13,948 nucleotides of DNA from X23 sp050251575 (GTDB lineage Bacteria > Bacillota > Clostridia > SK-Y3), in NCBI GenBank assembly GCA_050251575.1, contig JBFWMP010000067.1, positions 1 through 13,948 of the forward strand. Reading direction: 5' to 3'. Positions 6,242 to 13,488 of the stretch are shown here, in pieces. The notes beneath the pieces were generated by a model that was not told the origin of the DNA, ran no database searches, and worked only from the letters and a program-made list of their open reading frames with translations. The position numbers and the translations under genes were made by a program. Positions within the stretch are counted from its first letter, which is position 1. Each line of letters opens with the position of its first letter.

Positions 6242-6587
6242 GCTGGCACCTCCTAAAAATAAAATCATTGGTTAACCGCTCACAGTTAACAATACTTAAA
6301 CTTGTTAACGTTACTGCAGTGTGTTAGGTCTTTATATATATTAATTAACTTATTAAAAACAATAATTACAATGTATTAAGCAATTTATTTCTAAAAAATT
6401 TGCGCATAAAAAAAAGACCTATAAGAAGCAATACTCAATATATCATATTTGGATTTACTAGTCAAGTTTTTTAATAGAATTATCAAGGGTAAAAATTGCA
6501 AATTAAAACTATTATAATAATTCCTCAGCCCCTTGTTAAAACTATCATCATATTAATATCAAAGAAACCTAAGGAGTGAAGCAAGCT
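6242..6587. promoter_or_regulatory. Divergent rpmG/glgP intergenic region
   Basis: This 346-bp gap separates divergent genes. For rpmG, a clear minus-strand promoter is listed separately, and its leader of about 190 nt holds two inverted repeats. TAGGTCTTT (6325-6333) faces AAAGACCTA (6413-6421). GTTAACAA (6285-6292) faces TTGTTAAC (6302-6309), beside a GGTTAACC palindrome (6270-6277). For glgP, a TATAAT occurs at 6513-6518 but I find no -35 at proper spacing, so its promoter is uncertain. AAGGAGTG at 6571-6578 is the glgP ribosome binding site. Confidence 0.5.
6437..6465 (-). promoter_or_regulatory. Predicted promoter of rpmG
   Basis: Minus strand: TTGACT (6460-6465), 17-nt spacer, TATATT (6437-6442), both 5 of 6 to consensus. 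The start would be near 6430, giving a leader of about 190 nt before rpmG, long for a 49-codon gene. Confidence 0.65.
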
Positions 6588-9179
6588 ATGTACGCATATG
6601 AAAAAATCACTGTAGTACCTAAATTGCCTGAAAAAATCAATAGATTAAATGATTTAGCATATAATCTATGGTGGTCATGGAATACGCATATATTGGAAGC
6701 ATTTAAAGAAATAGACCCTGAACTTTGGTCCGATGTTAATGAAAACCCAGCAGTATTTATTCAGCAAGTAAGCAGCAAGAAGTTAGAAAAGGCATCTAAT
6801 GATCCTAACTACCTCCAGAAATATGCTGATTTTATCAGCGAGTTTGATGCATATATGAATTCTAAAGATACTTGGTTCGACAAAAACCATCCTCCTATGA
6901 CAAATAATGCGATTGCTTATTTTTCTGCAGAATATGGGCTACATCCCACTCTTCCTATATATTCCGGCGGTCTGGGTGTGCTTTCAGGTGACTATTGCAA
7001 ATCTGCCAGTGACTTAGGACTTCCTTTTATCGCTATCGGACTATTATACAAAAAAGGATATTTTATACAGCACATCAATCACGAAGGTTGGCAGGAAGCA
7101 AAATTTCTATGGCATAACGTATCTGAACTTCCTGTTATCTCTACCAAGGACCAGGAAGGAAATCAAATTATTATCGCTATAGATTTCCCCGGCAGGATTG
7201 TCTATGCAAAGATATTTGAAATTCACGTAGGTCGTATAAAGATTTATATGTTAGATACTGATATTCCTGATAATAATTCAGAAGACCGCCATATCACTTC
7301 TACACTTTATGGTGGAGATCAGGAAATGCGAATATCACAGGAGATAATACTTGGGATAGGCGGAATAAAGATGTTGGATGCCTTAGGCATTCAACCTAAA
7401 GCTTACCATTTGAATGAAGGGCACTCTGCTTTTTGTACATTGGAGCTAATGCGCAAGCTTATTCAAAATGAAGGGCTAGCCTTCCATAGTGCCCGTGAAG
7501 TCGTTGCTGCCTCTACCATTTTTACCACACATACACCGGTTCCTGCTGGAAGTGACAGATTCCCCTCCTATATAATTGATAAATATCTCAGCAATATGTG
7601 GACCGCTTTAAAAATTAGCCGTCATCAATTTCTTGAATTAGGCATGGACATCTCTTCAGAATCACCGGATGTATTTAACATGACTGTACTTGCTTTAAAA
7701 ATGTCTGGTCAAAGAAATGGAGTAAGCAAATTACATGGCATGGTATCGAGAAATATATTCAACAACATATGGCATGGAATACCCGAAGAAGAGGTTCCAA
7801 TTGATTCGGTAACTAATGGAATCCACACTGCCACATGGCTAAGCAGCTCCCTTAGATATCTATATGATAAATATCTGGGCCAAGATTGGAAAGACCATAT
7901 TTCCGATTCAAGTATGTGGAATAATATTCACAACATTCCTGATGAAGAATTATGGAATGCCCATATTAATAATAAGCAAGAGATGATATCCTTTGTCAAA
8001 GAAAGACTAAAAAAACAAAAAACAAGAAATGGCGTAGCCCATGAAGAAATCGAAGAACTTAGAGAAATGCTTGAAACAAATGCATTAACCATTGGTTTTG
8101 CCAGGCGGTTTGCAACCTACAAAAGAGCAAACCTGATTTTTCGAAATATTGTAAGACTTCAAAGAATTATCAATAACCCTGCAATGCCTGTACAGATTAT
8201 CTTTGCCGGAAAAGCACATCCTGCAGATTACCCCGGACAGGAGCTTATTAAACAAATCCATGATTTGGCAAACCGAGAAGGCTTTAAAGGAAAGGTATTT
8301 CTTATTGAAAACTATGACATGGAACTGGCAAAATATTTGGTTTCCGGTGTTGATATATGGCTTAATAATCCTAGAAGACCTTTGGAGGCCAGCGGCACCA
8401 GCGGACAAAAGGCTGCATTAAACGGTATAATGAATCTCAGTATATTAGACGGTTGGTGGGTAGAAGGCTATAATGCACAAAATGGCTGGATTATTGGTGA
8501 CGATACTTACTACACAGAAGCAGAACATCAAGATAACGTAGACTCTCAATCATTATACACGACGCTGGAAGAACAAGTTATTCCTACTTATTATGAAAGA
8601 AATGCAAAGGGCATTCCTGATAGATGGATCCAAATGATGAAAGAATCCATCCGAACATGTGCTCCGACATTCAGTACTGCAAGAATGGTTCAGGATTACA
8701 CCAACGGATACTATATTCCTACGATAAGAAGAGGGGAAGAAATCAGCAAAGATTATTACACTCTTGCGAAAGAGCTTACCCAGTGGAAAACTCAGATATA
8801 CAATGAATGGGGACAAATAAAAATTACCCCTGATCGAAAATTAGAATATGAGCCAGCCCATAAAATATTTGCCGGCAGACCCATTCAACTTAGTGCAACG
8901 GTATATCTCGGGAATATTGACCCAAATAACGTACGGGTAGAAGTATATTATGGGAAAATAGGAGATGACGGAATGATTGACGATCCTGATACAGGGATTA
9001 TGACATTACAGGAAGATAAAAGCAATCATTACTACCGTTATGAAGGTACAATACATTTAGATACAGGAGGAGAGTATGGATATACTTTTAGAATTCTTCC
9101 TTACCATTCTGAATTGATAAACGAATATGATCTTGGTCTCATCAAGTGGGTCGATGGAAACGAGCATCCCCTCCAGTAA
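6588..9179 (+). CDS. glgP: Alpha-glucan (glycogen/maltodextrin) phosphorylase, GT35
   Basis: This PLP-dependent cytosolic enzyme releases glucose-1-phosphate from alpha-1,4-glucans using phosphate. The 863-residue protein has the N-terminal DUF3417 region (about residues 8-110, INRLNDLAYNLWWSWN) that marks the glucan phosphorylase subfamily found in many Firmicutes and archaea. Catalytic-domain motifs follow: YFSAEYGLHP, SGGLGVLSGD (about 126-135), YHLNEGHSAF (273-282), ARRFATYKRANL, and EASGTSGQKAALNG with the PLP lysine at K608. A C-terminal region of about 110 residues follows the GT35 core. Start: a GTG at 6576 lies within the Shine-Dalgarno sequence, so the ATG at 6588, 9 nt after AAGGAGTG, is preferred. 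No glycogen-synthesis genes are beside it. The symbol is by family; preference for glycogen or maltodextrin cannot be read. Confidence 0.92.
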   Translation: MYAYEKITVVPKLPEKINRLNDLAYNLWWSWNTHILEAFKEIDPELWSDVNENPAVFIQQVSSKKLEKASNDPNYLQKYADFISEFDAYMNSKDTWFDKNHPPMTNNAIAYFSAEYGLHPTLPIYSGGLGVLSGDYCKSASDLGLPFIAIGLLYKKGYFIQHINHEGWQEAKFLWHNVSELPVISTKDQEGNQIIIAIDFPGRIVYAKIFEIHVGRIKIYMLDTDIPDNNSEDRHITSTLYGGDQEMRISQEIILGIGGIKMLDALGIQPKAYHLNEGHSAFCTLELMRKLIQNEGLAFHSAREVVAASTIFTTHTPVPAGSDRFPSYIIDKYLSNMWTALKISRHQFLELGMDISSESPDVFNMTVLALKMSGQRNGVSKLHGMVSRNIFNNIWHGIPEEEVPIDSVTNGIHTATWLSSSLRYLYDKYLGQDWKDHISDSSMWNNIHNIPDEELWNAHINNKQEMISFVKERLKKQKTRNGVAHEEIEELREMLETNALTIGFARRFATYKRANLIFRNIVRLQRIINNPAMPVQIIFAGKAHPADYPGQELIKQIHDLANREGFKGKVFLIENYDMELAKYLVSGVDIWLNNPRRPLEASGTSGQKAALNGIMNLSILDGWWVEGYNAQNGWIIGDDTYYTEAEHQDNVDSQSLYTTLEEQVIPTYYERNAKGIPDRWIQMMKESIRTCAPTFSTARMVQDYTNGYYIPTIRRGEEISKDYYTLAKELTQWKTQIYNEWGQIKITPDRKLEYEPAHKIFAGRPIQLSATVYLGNIDPNNVRVEVYYGKIGDDGMIDDPDTGIMTLQEDKSNHYYRYEGTIHLDTGGEYGYTFRILPYHSELINEYDLGLIKWVDGNEHPLQ

Positions 9180-9199
9180 ATAAAATCAATAAAACCCTC

Positions 9200-9462
9200 C
9201 GAGAGTATTGAAAAAGTACATCATTGCTCAGGAACACGACATGGGGACAGGGCAAAATCACTGAAAAAGCCCGTCCTGTGTCATTCTGAATGAAACGAAG
9301 TGAAATGAAGAATCTTAAAAGTTGCTTAAGTGCTAAGATCCTTCACTTACGTTCAGGATGACATCTCGAGTTTCTTTGCTTAATCATACTTTTCCAGTAG
9401 TTTTGACCAGTCTCCATGTCACATTTCTTCTGCGTATTAAATTAGACTTTTTCAGTATTTCG
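9200..9462. repeat. MITE-like nested palindromic element
   Basis: The 404-bp gap behind glgP is mostly one imperfect palindrome. The outer arms (about 9200-9270 and 9385-9462) match in inverted orientation: the left has GTATTGAAAAAGT and ACATGGGGACAGGGCAAAA, the reversed right TACTGAAAAAGT and ACATGGAGACTGGTCAAAA. Inside lies a second palindrome (9279-9363) beginning TGTCATTCTGAATG and ending CGTTCAGGATGACA. This resembles the TGTCATTCTGAG...CTCAGAATGACA repeats I associate with many clostridial genomes. There is no open reading frame and no U-run, so it is a non-autonomous element rather than a gene or classic terminator. Copies elsewhere cannot be checked from this window. Confidence 0.7.
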
Positions 9463-9501
9463 AACCTTCCCATTTTTTTATTTTTATCGTTTGTCTATTT
9501 C

Positions 9502-9530
9502 TTGACAATCATATTATTGTATTGTAATAT
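9502..9530 (+). promoter_or_regulatory. Promoter of the sulfur-relay gene, with possible operator
   Basis: TTGACA (9502-9507), 17-nt spacer, TAATAT (9525-9530): a perfect -35 and a 4/6-5/6 -10. An inverted repeat TTGTA (9522-9526)/TACAA (9538-9542) straddles the -10 and start region, where a repressor would block initiation. The downstream ArsR-family protein is the obvious candidate, but binding is inferred only from position. Confidence 0.7.
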
Positions 9531-9583
9531 ATAAATATACAAATACAGAAATATAAACTAATAATAGATAGGAGCTGATCACT

Positions 9584-12052
9584 GTGAAAGTATTAATTGT
9601 TGGAGGAGTTGCGGGCGGCGCAAGTGCAGCAGCACGTTTGAGACGCCTTGATGAAAACTGCGAAATTATACTATTTGAAAGAGGAGAACATATTTCCTTT
9701 GCAAATTGCGGCCTCCCTTATTACATTGGAGAAGTCATAAAGGAAAAAGAAAAACTTTTAGTTCAGACACCAGAAGCAATGAAACAAAGATTTAATGTCG
9801 ATGTAAGGGTATTTAACGAGGTTACTGCTATAGATTCTGAGAAAAAAGAAGTGGTGGTTCATGACCTTAAAGCCGACAAGACCTATACAGAAAAATATGA
9901 CAAGCTCATACTTTCTCCTGGTGCTTCACCCATTAAGCCAAATATCCAAGGCATCGAAGGCAAGAATGTCTTTACACTTAGAAATATCCCCGATACCTAC
10001 GCCATTAAGGATTATGTGGATAATCAGAAGCCTAAGAGGGCTGTTGTCGTAGGGGGTGGCTTTATTGGTCTTGAAATTGCAGAAAATTTGCATGAGCGGG
10101 GTCTGGCTGTAACGGTCATTGAGTTGGCAAACCAAGTCATCGGACCTATAGATTTTGAAATGGCTGCGCTTGTTCACGCTCACCTTAAAGAAAAGGGAGT
10201 AGCGTTCTACCTTGAGGATGGCGTTCATGCATTATCCCATGCTTCACAATATTCTATGGTACAGCTAAACAGTGGTAAACAAATACCAACAGATATGATT
10301 GTGCTCGGTATTGGTGTCCGCCCTGAAGTAGAATTGGCGAAAAAGTCAGGTTTGGAGCTTGGAGAACGCGGAGGTATCAAAGTAGATAAAACATTAAAAA
10401 CCTCCAATCCGGATATTTATGCTGTCGGCGACGCCATTGAGGTAACAGACTACATGAATGGATTTTCTACTCTTATTCCTCTTGCCGGACCGGCCAATAA
10501 GCAGGGTAGAATTGCAGCCAATAACATCTGTGGCATTTACGAAGAATATGAAGGTACACAAGGCACTTCTGTTCTAAAAGTATTTGATATGACGGTAGCA
10601 TCTACAGGAAATAATGAGAAAATCCTAAAAAGATTCAATATCCCTTATGAGAAATCCTTTACTCATTCTTCTTCTCATGCAGGATACTATCCGGATGCCA
10701 TGCCCATATCCATCAAGCTGCTGTTTTCTACCGATAACGGAAAAATTCTAGGCGCACAAGCCGTAGGATATGACGGTGTTGAAAAAAGAATTGATGTAAT
10801 TGCCACAGCAATTCGGGGAGGAATGACAGTTTATGACCTTCAAAAGCTGGAGCTTTCCTATGCACCACCCTATTCTTCCGCTAAAGATCCTGTAAACATG
10901 GCGGGATATGTAGCCTCTAATATCTTGAAAAATGATGCTTCAATCATTCATTGGCATGAAATCTCCAACTTGAATACTTCTAGTTCTATGCTGATTGACG
11001 TTAGAACCCCTTTGGAGTTTAGCATGGGTACTATTGAAGGCGCAGTGAATATCCCGATAGATGAGCTAAGAAACAGGATAAATGAGATTCCTAAAGATAA
11101 AGAAATCATTATCTTTTGTCAGGTAGGCTTACGAGGCTATCTAGCATGCAGAATTCTTATGCAAAATGGCTATAACAAAACAAAGAATCTCAGCGGAGGT
11201 TATAAAACCTATTTCCCGGCTGTCCAAAAGCAAGGGAATCATGATATCTATGACTCAGAAAAAATTGATACTTCTGACTTAATCTATGCATCCAATCCCA
11301 GTCCCGTAAATTGTAACGGTGCAGTAGATATCCAGCTGGATGCTTGCGGCCTTCAATGTCCCGGTCCCATTATGCAGGTAAATAATACCCTGGGATCTAT
11401 GAAAATCGGAGAGTTGTTGGAAGTTACTGCAACAGACCCAGCTTTCGGTACAGACATCAAGGCATGGTGCGAGCGGACAGGTCACCAATTGATTCGAGTC
11501 ACCAAAGAAAATAAGAATATTAAAGCCTGCATAAAAAAAGGCAGAGGTGAGCGAATCAATAATAATAACACAAATAGTACGGGAAATGACAAAACCATGG
11601 TCGTATTTAGTGGAGATCTTGACAAAGCCATTGCCTCCTTTATCATTGCAAATGGTGCCGCAGCAATGGGCAGAAAAGTAACTATGTTCTTCACATTTTG
11701 GGGATTGAATATATTAAGAAAATCTAATAGAATAAAAGTGAAAAAAAATCTGCTCGAATCCATGTTCGGCATGATGATGCCCAGAGGTTCAACAAAGTTG
11801 ACTTTATCTAAAATGAATATGGGTGGCATGGGCGGTAAAATGATTAGATATATCATGAATAAGAAGAATGTGTCTTCCTTAGAAGATCTCATTGAACAAG
11901 CTAAGAGTCAAGGGATCAGAATTGTTGCCTGCAGCATGTCTTTAGATGTCATGGGCATTAAAGAAGAAGAACTCATTGACGGAATTGAAATCGCAGGTGT
12001 TGCTTCCTACCTTGGCGCAGCAGAAAGTGCAGATACCAATTTGTTTATATAG
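9584..12052 (+). CDS. CoA-disulfide/persulfide reductase fused to rhodanese, TusA-like and DsrE-like domains
   Basis: This 822-residue protein has four domains in order. Residues 1-450 are an FAD/NAD(P)H disulfide reductase of the CoA-disulfide reductase type: GGVAGGASAAARLRRL for FAD, active-site Cys42 in FANCGLPYYIG, VVVGGGFIGLEIAENL for NAD(P)H, and the dimerisation motif SYAPPYSSAKDPVN. Residues about 455-545 are a rhodanese with Cys512 in FCQVGLRGY. Residues about 580-652 are TusA-like, with Cys592 in CGLQCPGP. Residues about 669-822 are DsrE-like, with Cys783 in VACSMSLDVMGI. Related two-domain reductases reduce CoA persulfide, polysulfide or CoA disulfide; rhodanese, TusA and DsrE proteins pass persulfide sulfur between cysteines. 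I infer cytoplasmic persulfide handling by one chain. Start is GTG, 9 nt after AGGAG. An asparagine-rich linker (659-668) joins the last two domains. Confidence 0.92.
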   Translation: MKVLIVGGVAGGASAAARLRRLDENCEIILFERGEHISFANCGLPYYIGEVIKEKEKLLVQTPEAMKQRFNVDVRVFNEVTAIDSEKKEVVVHDLKADKTYTEKYDKLILSPGASPIKPNIQGIEGKNVFTLRNIPDTYAIKDYVDNQKPKRAVVVGGGFIGLEIAENLHERGLAVTVIELANQVIGPIDFEMAALVHAHLKEKGVAFYLEDGVHALSHASQYSMVQLNSGKQIPTDMIVLGIGVRPEVELAKKSGLELGERGGIKVDKTLKTSNPDIYAVGDAIEVTDYMNGFSTLIPLAGPANKQGRIAANNICGIYEEYEGTQGTSVLKVFDMTVASTGNNEKILKRFNIPYEKSFTHSSSHAGYYPDAMPISIKLLFSTDNGKILGAQAVGYDGVEKRIDVIATAIRGGMTVYDLQKLELSYAPPYSSAKDPVNMAGYVASNILKNDASIIHWHEISNLNTSSSMLIDVRTPLEFSMGTIEGAVNIPIDELRNRINEIPKDKEIIIFCQVGLRGYLACRILMQNGYNKTKNLSGGYKTYFPAVQKQGNHDIYDSEKIDTSDLIYASNPSPVNCNGAVDIQLDACGLQCPGPIMQVNNTLGSMKIGELLEVTATDPAFGTDIKAWCERTGHQLIRVTKENKNIKACIKKGRGERINNNNTNSTGNDKTMVVFSGDLDKAIASFIIANGAAAMGRKVTMFFTFWGLNILRKSNRIKVKKNLLESMFGMMMPRGSTKLTLSKMNMGGMGGKMIRYIMNKKNVSSLEDLIEQAKSQGIRIVACSMSLDVMGIKEEELIDGIEIAGVASYLGAAESADTNLFI

Positions 12053-12073
12053 GAGCTTGGAGCTTTGATCTGA

Positions 12074-12109
12074 AAATCAGGGTAAGAGAAGGTTCTCTTG
12101 TCCTGATTT
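12074..12109 (+). other. Long hairpin between the sulfur-relay gene and arsR
   Basis: Arms 12074-12090 and 12093-12109 can form 17 pairs including two G-U pairs, closing on GG (the innermost pairs would open). No U-run follows, so it is not a standard terminator; it may stabilise mRNA or dampen read-through into arsR. A second imperfect repeat lies downstream: CGAG..ACTGAG (12139-12151) against CTCAGT..CTCG (12168-12180). Confidence 0.5.
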
Positions 12110-12182
12110 CTAAAAAGTCACAGGCAATAAGAAGCATTCGAGGTCACTGAGACAGTCAAACAATTTCCTCAGTACTCTCGAG

Positions 12183-12198
12183 CCGTCCCTACTTGCCC
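12183..12198. repeat. Degenerate solo copy of the transposase-flanking repeat
   Basis: CCGTCCCTACTTGCCC matches 14 of 16 bases of CCGTCCCCAATTGCCC in the right end of the transposase element (13417-13432), in the same orientation. With the left end at 12496-12518 it brackets arsR in inverted orientation. It overlaps the leader just upstream of the arsR ribosome binding site. Chance similarity cannot be excluded for 16 bases. Confidence 0.45.
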
Positions 12199-12213
12199 GA
12201 AAGGATTGATTCT

Positions 12214-12486
12214 ATGGAAAACATAAAAGATTACAACAATAAAAGTGAGATCCTAAAAGCTATTGCACATCCTGTGCGCCTGTGCATCGTAAAAGGACTC
12301 ATTGAAAATCAGTGCAATGTGACTAAAATCCAGGAATGCCTTAACCTTCCCCAATCAACCGTCTCTCAACACCTTGCGAAGCTAAAAGCTGCACGAGTGA
12401 TCGAAGGAGAGCGTAATGGTTTGGAAATCTGTTATAGCGTTGTAAATGAAGATGTTAAAAAGATAATCAAGGCACTGTACAAATAG
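12214..12486 (+). CDS. ArsR-family winged-helix repressor, probably thiol-responsive
   Basis: This 90-residue DNA-binding protein of the ArsR/SmtB family has AIAHPVRLCIVKGL and then the recognition region LPQSTVSQHLAKLKAARVI. The wing is EGERNGLEICYSVV. It has four cysteines (C24, C34, C42, C73). It lacks the complete ELCVCDL metal-binding motif, having only CNV at the equivalent place. Persulfide-sensing members (SqrR/BigR/CstR-like functions) use cysteine pairs, one near the second helix and one near the last helix, so C24 or C34 with C73 is a plausible pair; this is inference. Start is the ATG at 12214, 8 nt after AAGGA; an upstream in-frame TTG (12193) is less likely. It follows the sulfur-relay gene by 161 bp and may be co-transcribed, repressing the promoter at 9502. 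Confidence 0.88.
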   Translation: MENIKDYNNKSEILKAIAHPVRLCIVKGLIENQCNVTKIQECLNLPQSTVSQHLAKLKAARVIEGERNGLEICYSVVNEDVKKIIKALYK

Positions 12487-12495
12487 GCAATTGGC

Positions 12496-12518
12496 GGGGC
12501 AATTGGGGACGGTTCTTG
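12496..12518. repeat. Left 23-bp inverted repeat of the transposase element
   Basis: It starts GGGGCAATTGGGG and ends ACGGTTCTTG, 9 bp after the arsR stop and 7 bp before the transposase stop. It has a nested short pairing, GGCAA (12488) or GGGCAA against TTGCC (12516-12520), so it could form a small REP-like hairpin itself. It is identical to the right end in inverted orientation. Confidence 0.85.
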
Positions 12519-12525
12519 CCTTGCC

Positions 12526-13353
12526 TTATTTCTTCCCTAAGATTCTGCTTACCCTTGACTGACTGATCCCACCAAAAAGCTCTCCTATTTGTTTTAAAGT
12601 TAGAGAAGAATTTGTCCGGAGTTGTTTTATAATCTCATTACGAATATTCTTATCATTAATGCAATCTTCATATGTACAATTAAAATCATTTGTTATCCCT
12701 ATCATCCATTTTTCTGCCTGCTCAGTTGTATATATAAATTCATGCGTTCCATGGTCTTTCAAAATATCTTCTTGGTCAATGTCCATCACACATGAACTTA
12801 TCTCATCCTGCTTAGTAACATAGTGAATATATTCCTCTACTGCCTTATTCCTGCTATTAGAGATTATTCCTAGGATTTTATAAATATCTACTAGCTCGCT
12901 GGCAGTTTTATACTTTCTCAAATATGTGTTATAGCTGCTCCACAAATAATCTCCTGCTTTTCCTACCATACCTGCCTTTATGGGATTATTATGTATGTAT
13001 TTACTTACTTCTAGCAAATACCTGTCATCCTGTATAAGCTCACTTTTAAATCGGTCCTGAAAGAGGTGGCCAACTCTTTTATATATACGATTAAAATATA
13101 AAGCATAACTTATATTTATACTCTTTAGCAGTTGTGATATATCGTTACCATTATCGTAAATTACTAAATGAACATGATTATCCATCAAACAGTACGCATA
13201 TATTTGAAAATTATATTTATTTTTAGTTTTTAGTAGTATTTCAATAAACCTTGCTTTATCATCTTCTGAAAGAAAGATATCTTTTCTCTCATTTCCTCTT
13301 TGGATAACATGATATGTAGAAAATTCTCCTTTTTCACGTGCCTGTCTTGGCAT
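12526..13353 (-). CDS. REP-associated tyrosine transposase (Y1/HUH family)
   Basis: This 275-residue single-strand DNA transposase of the Transposase_17/IS200-like superfamily begins MPRQAREKGEFSTYHVIQRG. The HUH metal-binding pair is H60-V-H62 in YCLMDNHVHLVIY. The probable catalytic tyrosine is Y119 in KYIHNNPIKAGMV, a motif typical of RAYT proteins, preceded by GHLFQDRFKSE. The C-terminal 35 residues (LTLKQIGELFGGISQSRVSR) look like a helix-turn-helix, absent from short IS200 TnpA (about 140-150 residues). AAGGTG stands 8 nt before the ATG. The frame is intact, so activity is possible. There is no TnpB partner. It is convergent with arsR. Confidence 0.9.
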   Translation of the reverse strand: MPRQAREKGEFSTYHVIQRGNERKDIFLSEDDKARFIEILLKTKNKYNFQIYAYCLMDNHVHLVIYDNGNDISQLLKSINISYALYFNRIYKRVGHLFQDRFKSELIQDDRYLLEVSKYIHNNPIKAGMVGKAGDYLWSSYNTYLRKYKTASELVDIYKILGIISNSRNKAVEEYIHYVTKQDEISSCVMDIDQEDILKDHGTHEFIYTTEQAEKWMIGITNDFNCTYEDCINDKNIRNEIIKQLRTNSSLTLKQIGELFGGISQSRVSRILGKK

Positions 13354-13383
13354 TTTACATTCACCTTTTCCATTTTTTCTCTC

Positions 13384-13412
13384 AGTTTATCATTTGAATT
13401 TAAGCAAGTCAA
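13384..13412 (-). promoter_or_regulatory. Predicted transposase promoter overlapping the right repeat
   Basis: Minus strand: TTGACT (13407-13412), 17-nt spacer, TAAACT (13384-13389). The first three bases of the -35 are the last bases of the 23-bp repeat, so a protein bound to the repeat would also affect this promoter. Confidence 0.55.
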
Positions 13413-13432
13413 GAACCGTCCCCAATTGCCCC
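13410..13432. repeat. Right 23-bp inverted repeat of the transposase element
   Basis: It begins CAAGAACCGTCCCC and ends AATTGCCCC, the exact reverse complement of 12496-12518. It is upstream of the transposase gene, 4 bp from the next terminator hairpin, and contributes bases to the transposase -35 box. Confidence 0.85.
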
Positions 13433-13435
13433 CAG

Positions 13436-13480
13436 GCATAAAAAAGAGCATCACCGAATCGATGATGCTCTTTTTTATGC
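13436..13480 (-). terminator. Strong Rho-independent terminator (symmetrical)
   Basis: A perfect 18-bp inverted repeat (13436-13453 and 13463-13480) with a 9-nt loop has GAGCATCA/TGATGCTC at its core and six-base A and T runs outside. It starts 9 nt after the stop of the acidic repeat protein on the minus strand and ends that transcript. It also insulates the transposase gene from upstream read-through. Confidence 0.9.
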
Positions 13481-13488
13481 TGTCTTTC

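Larger units (their letters stand above)
12496..13432. mobile_element. RAYT/IS200-like element bounded by a perfect 23-bp inverted repeat
   Basis: A 937-bp unit has ends 12496-12518 and 13410-13432 that are exact reverse complements over 23 bp (core TTGGGGACGGTTCTTG). It contains a single Y1-type transposase gene. Classical IS200/IS605 elements lack perfect terminal inverted repeats and use subterminal hairpins. The arrangement therefore fits a REP-associated tyrosine transposase between two inverted REP-like sequences better than a standard insertion sequence. No clear target duplication is visible. Confidence 0.75.

Noticed and set aside
6242..6436. T-box or riboswitch in the rpmG leader
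   Set aside because: I looked for a T-box core or known aptamer consensus and found none; only unassigned inverted repeats are present.
6576..6587. GTG start for glgP four codons upstream
   Set aside because: It overlaps the Shine-Dalgarno sequence AAGGAG, so it could not be read by a ribosome bound there.
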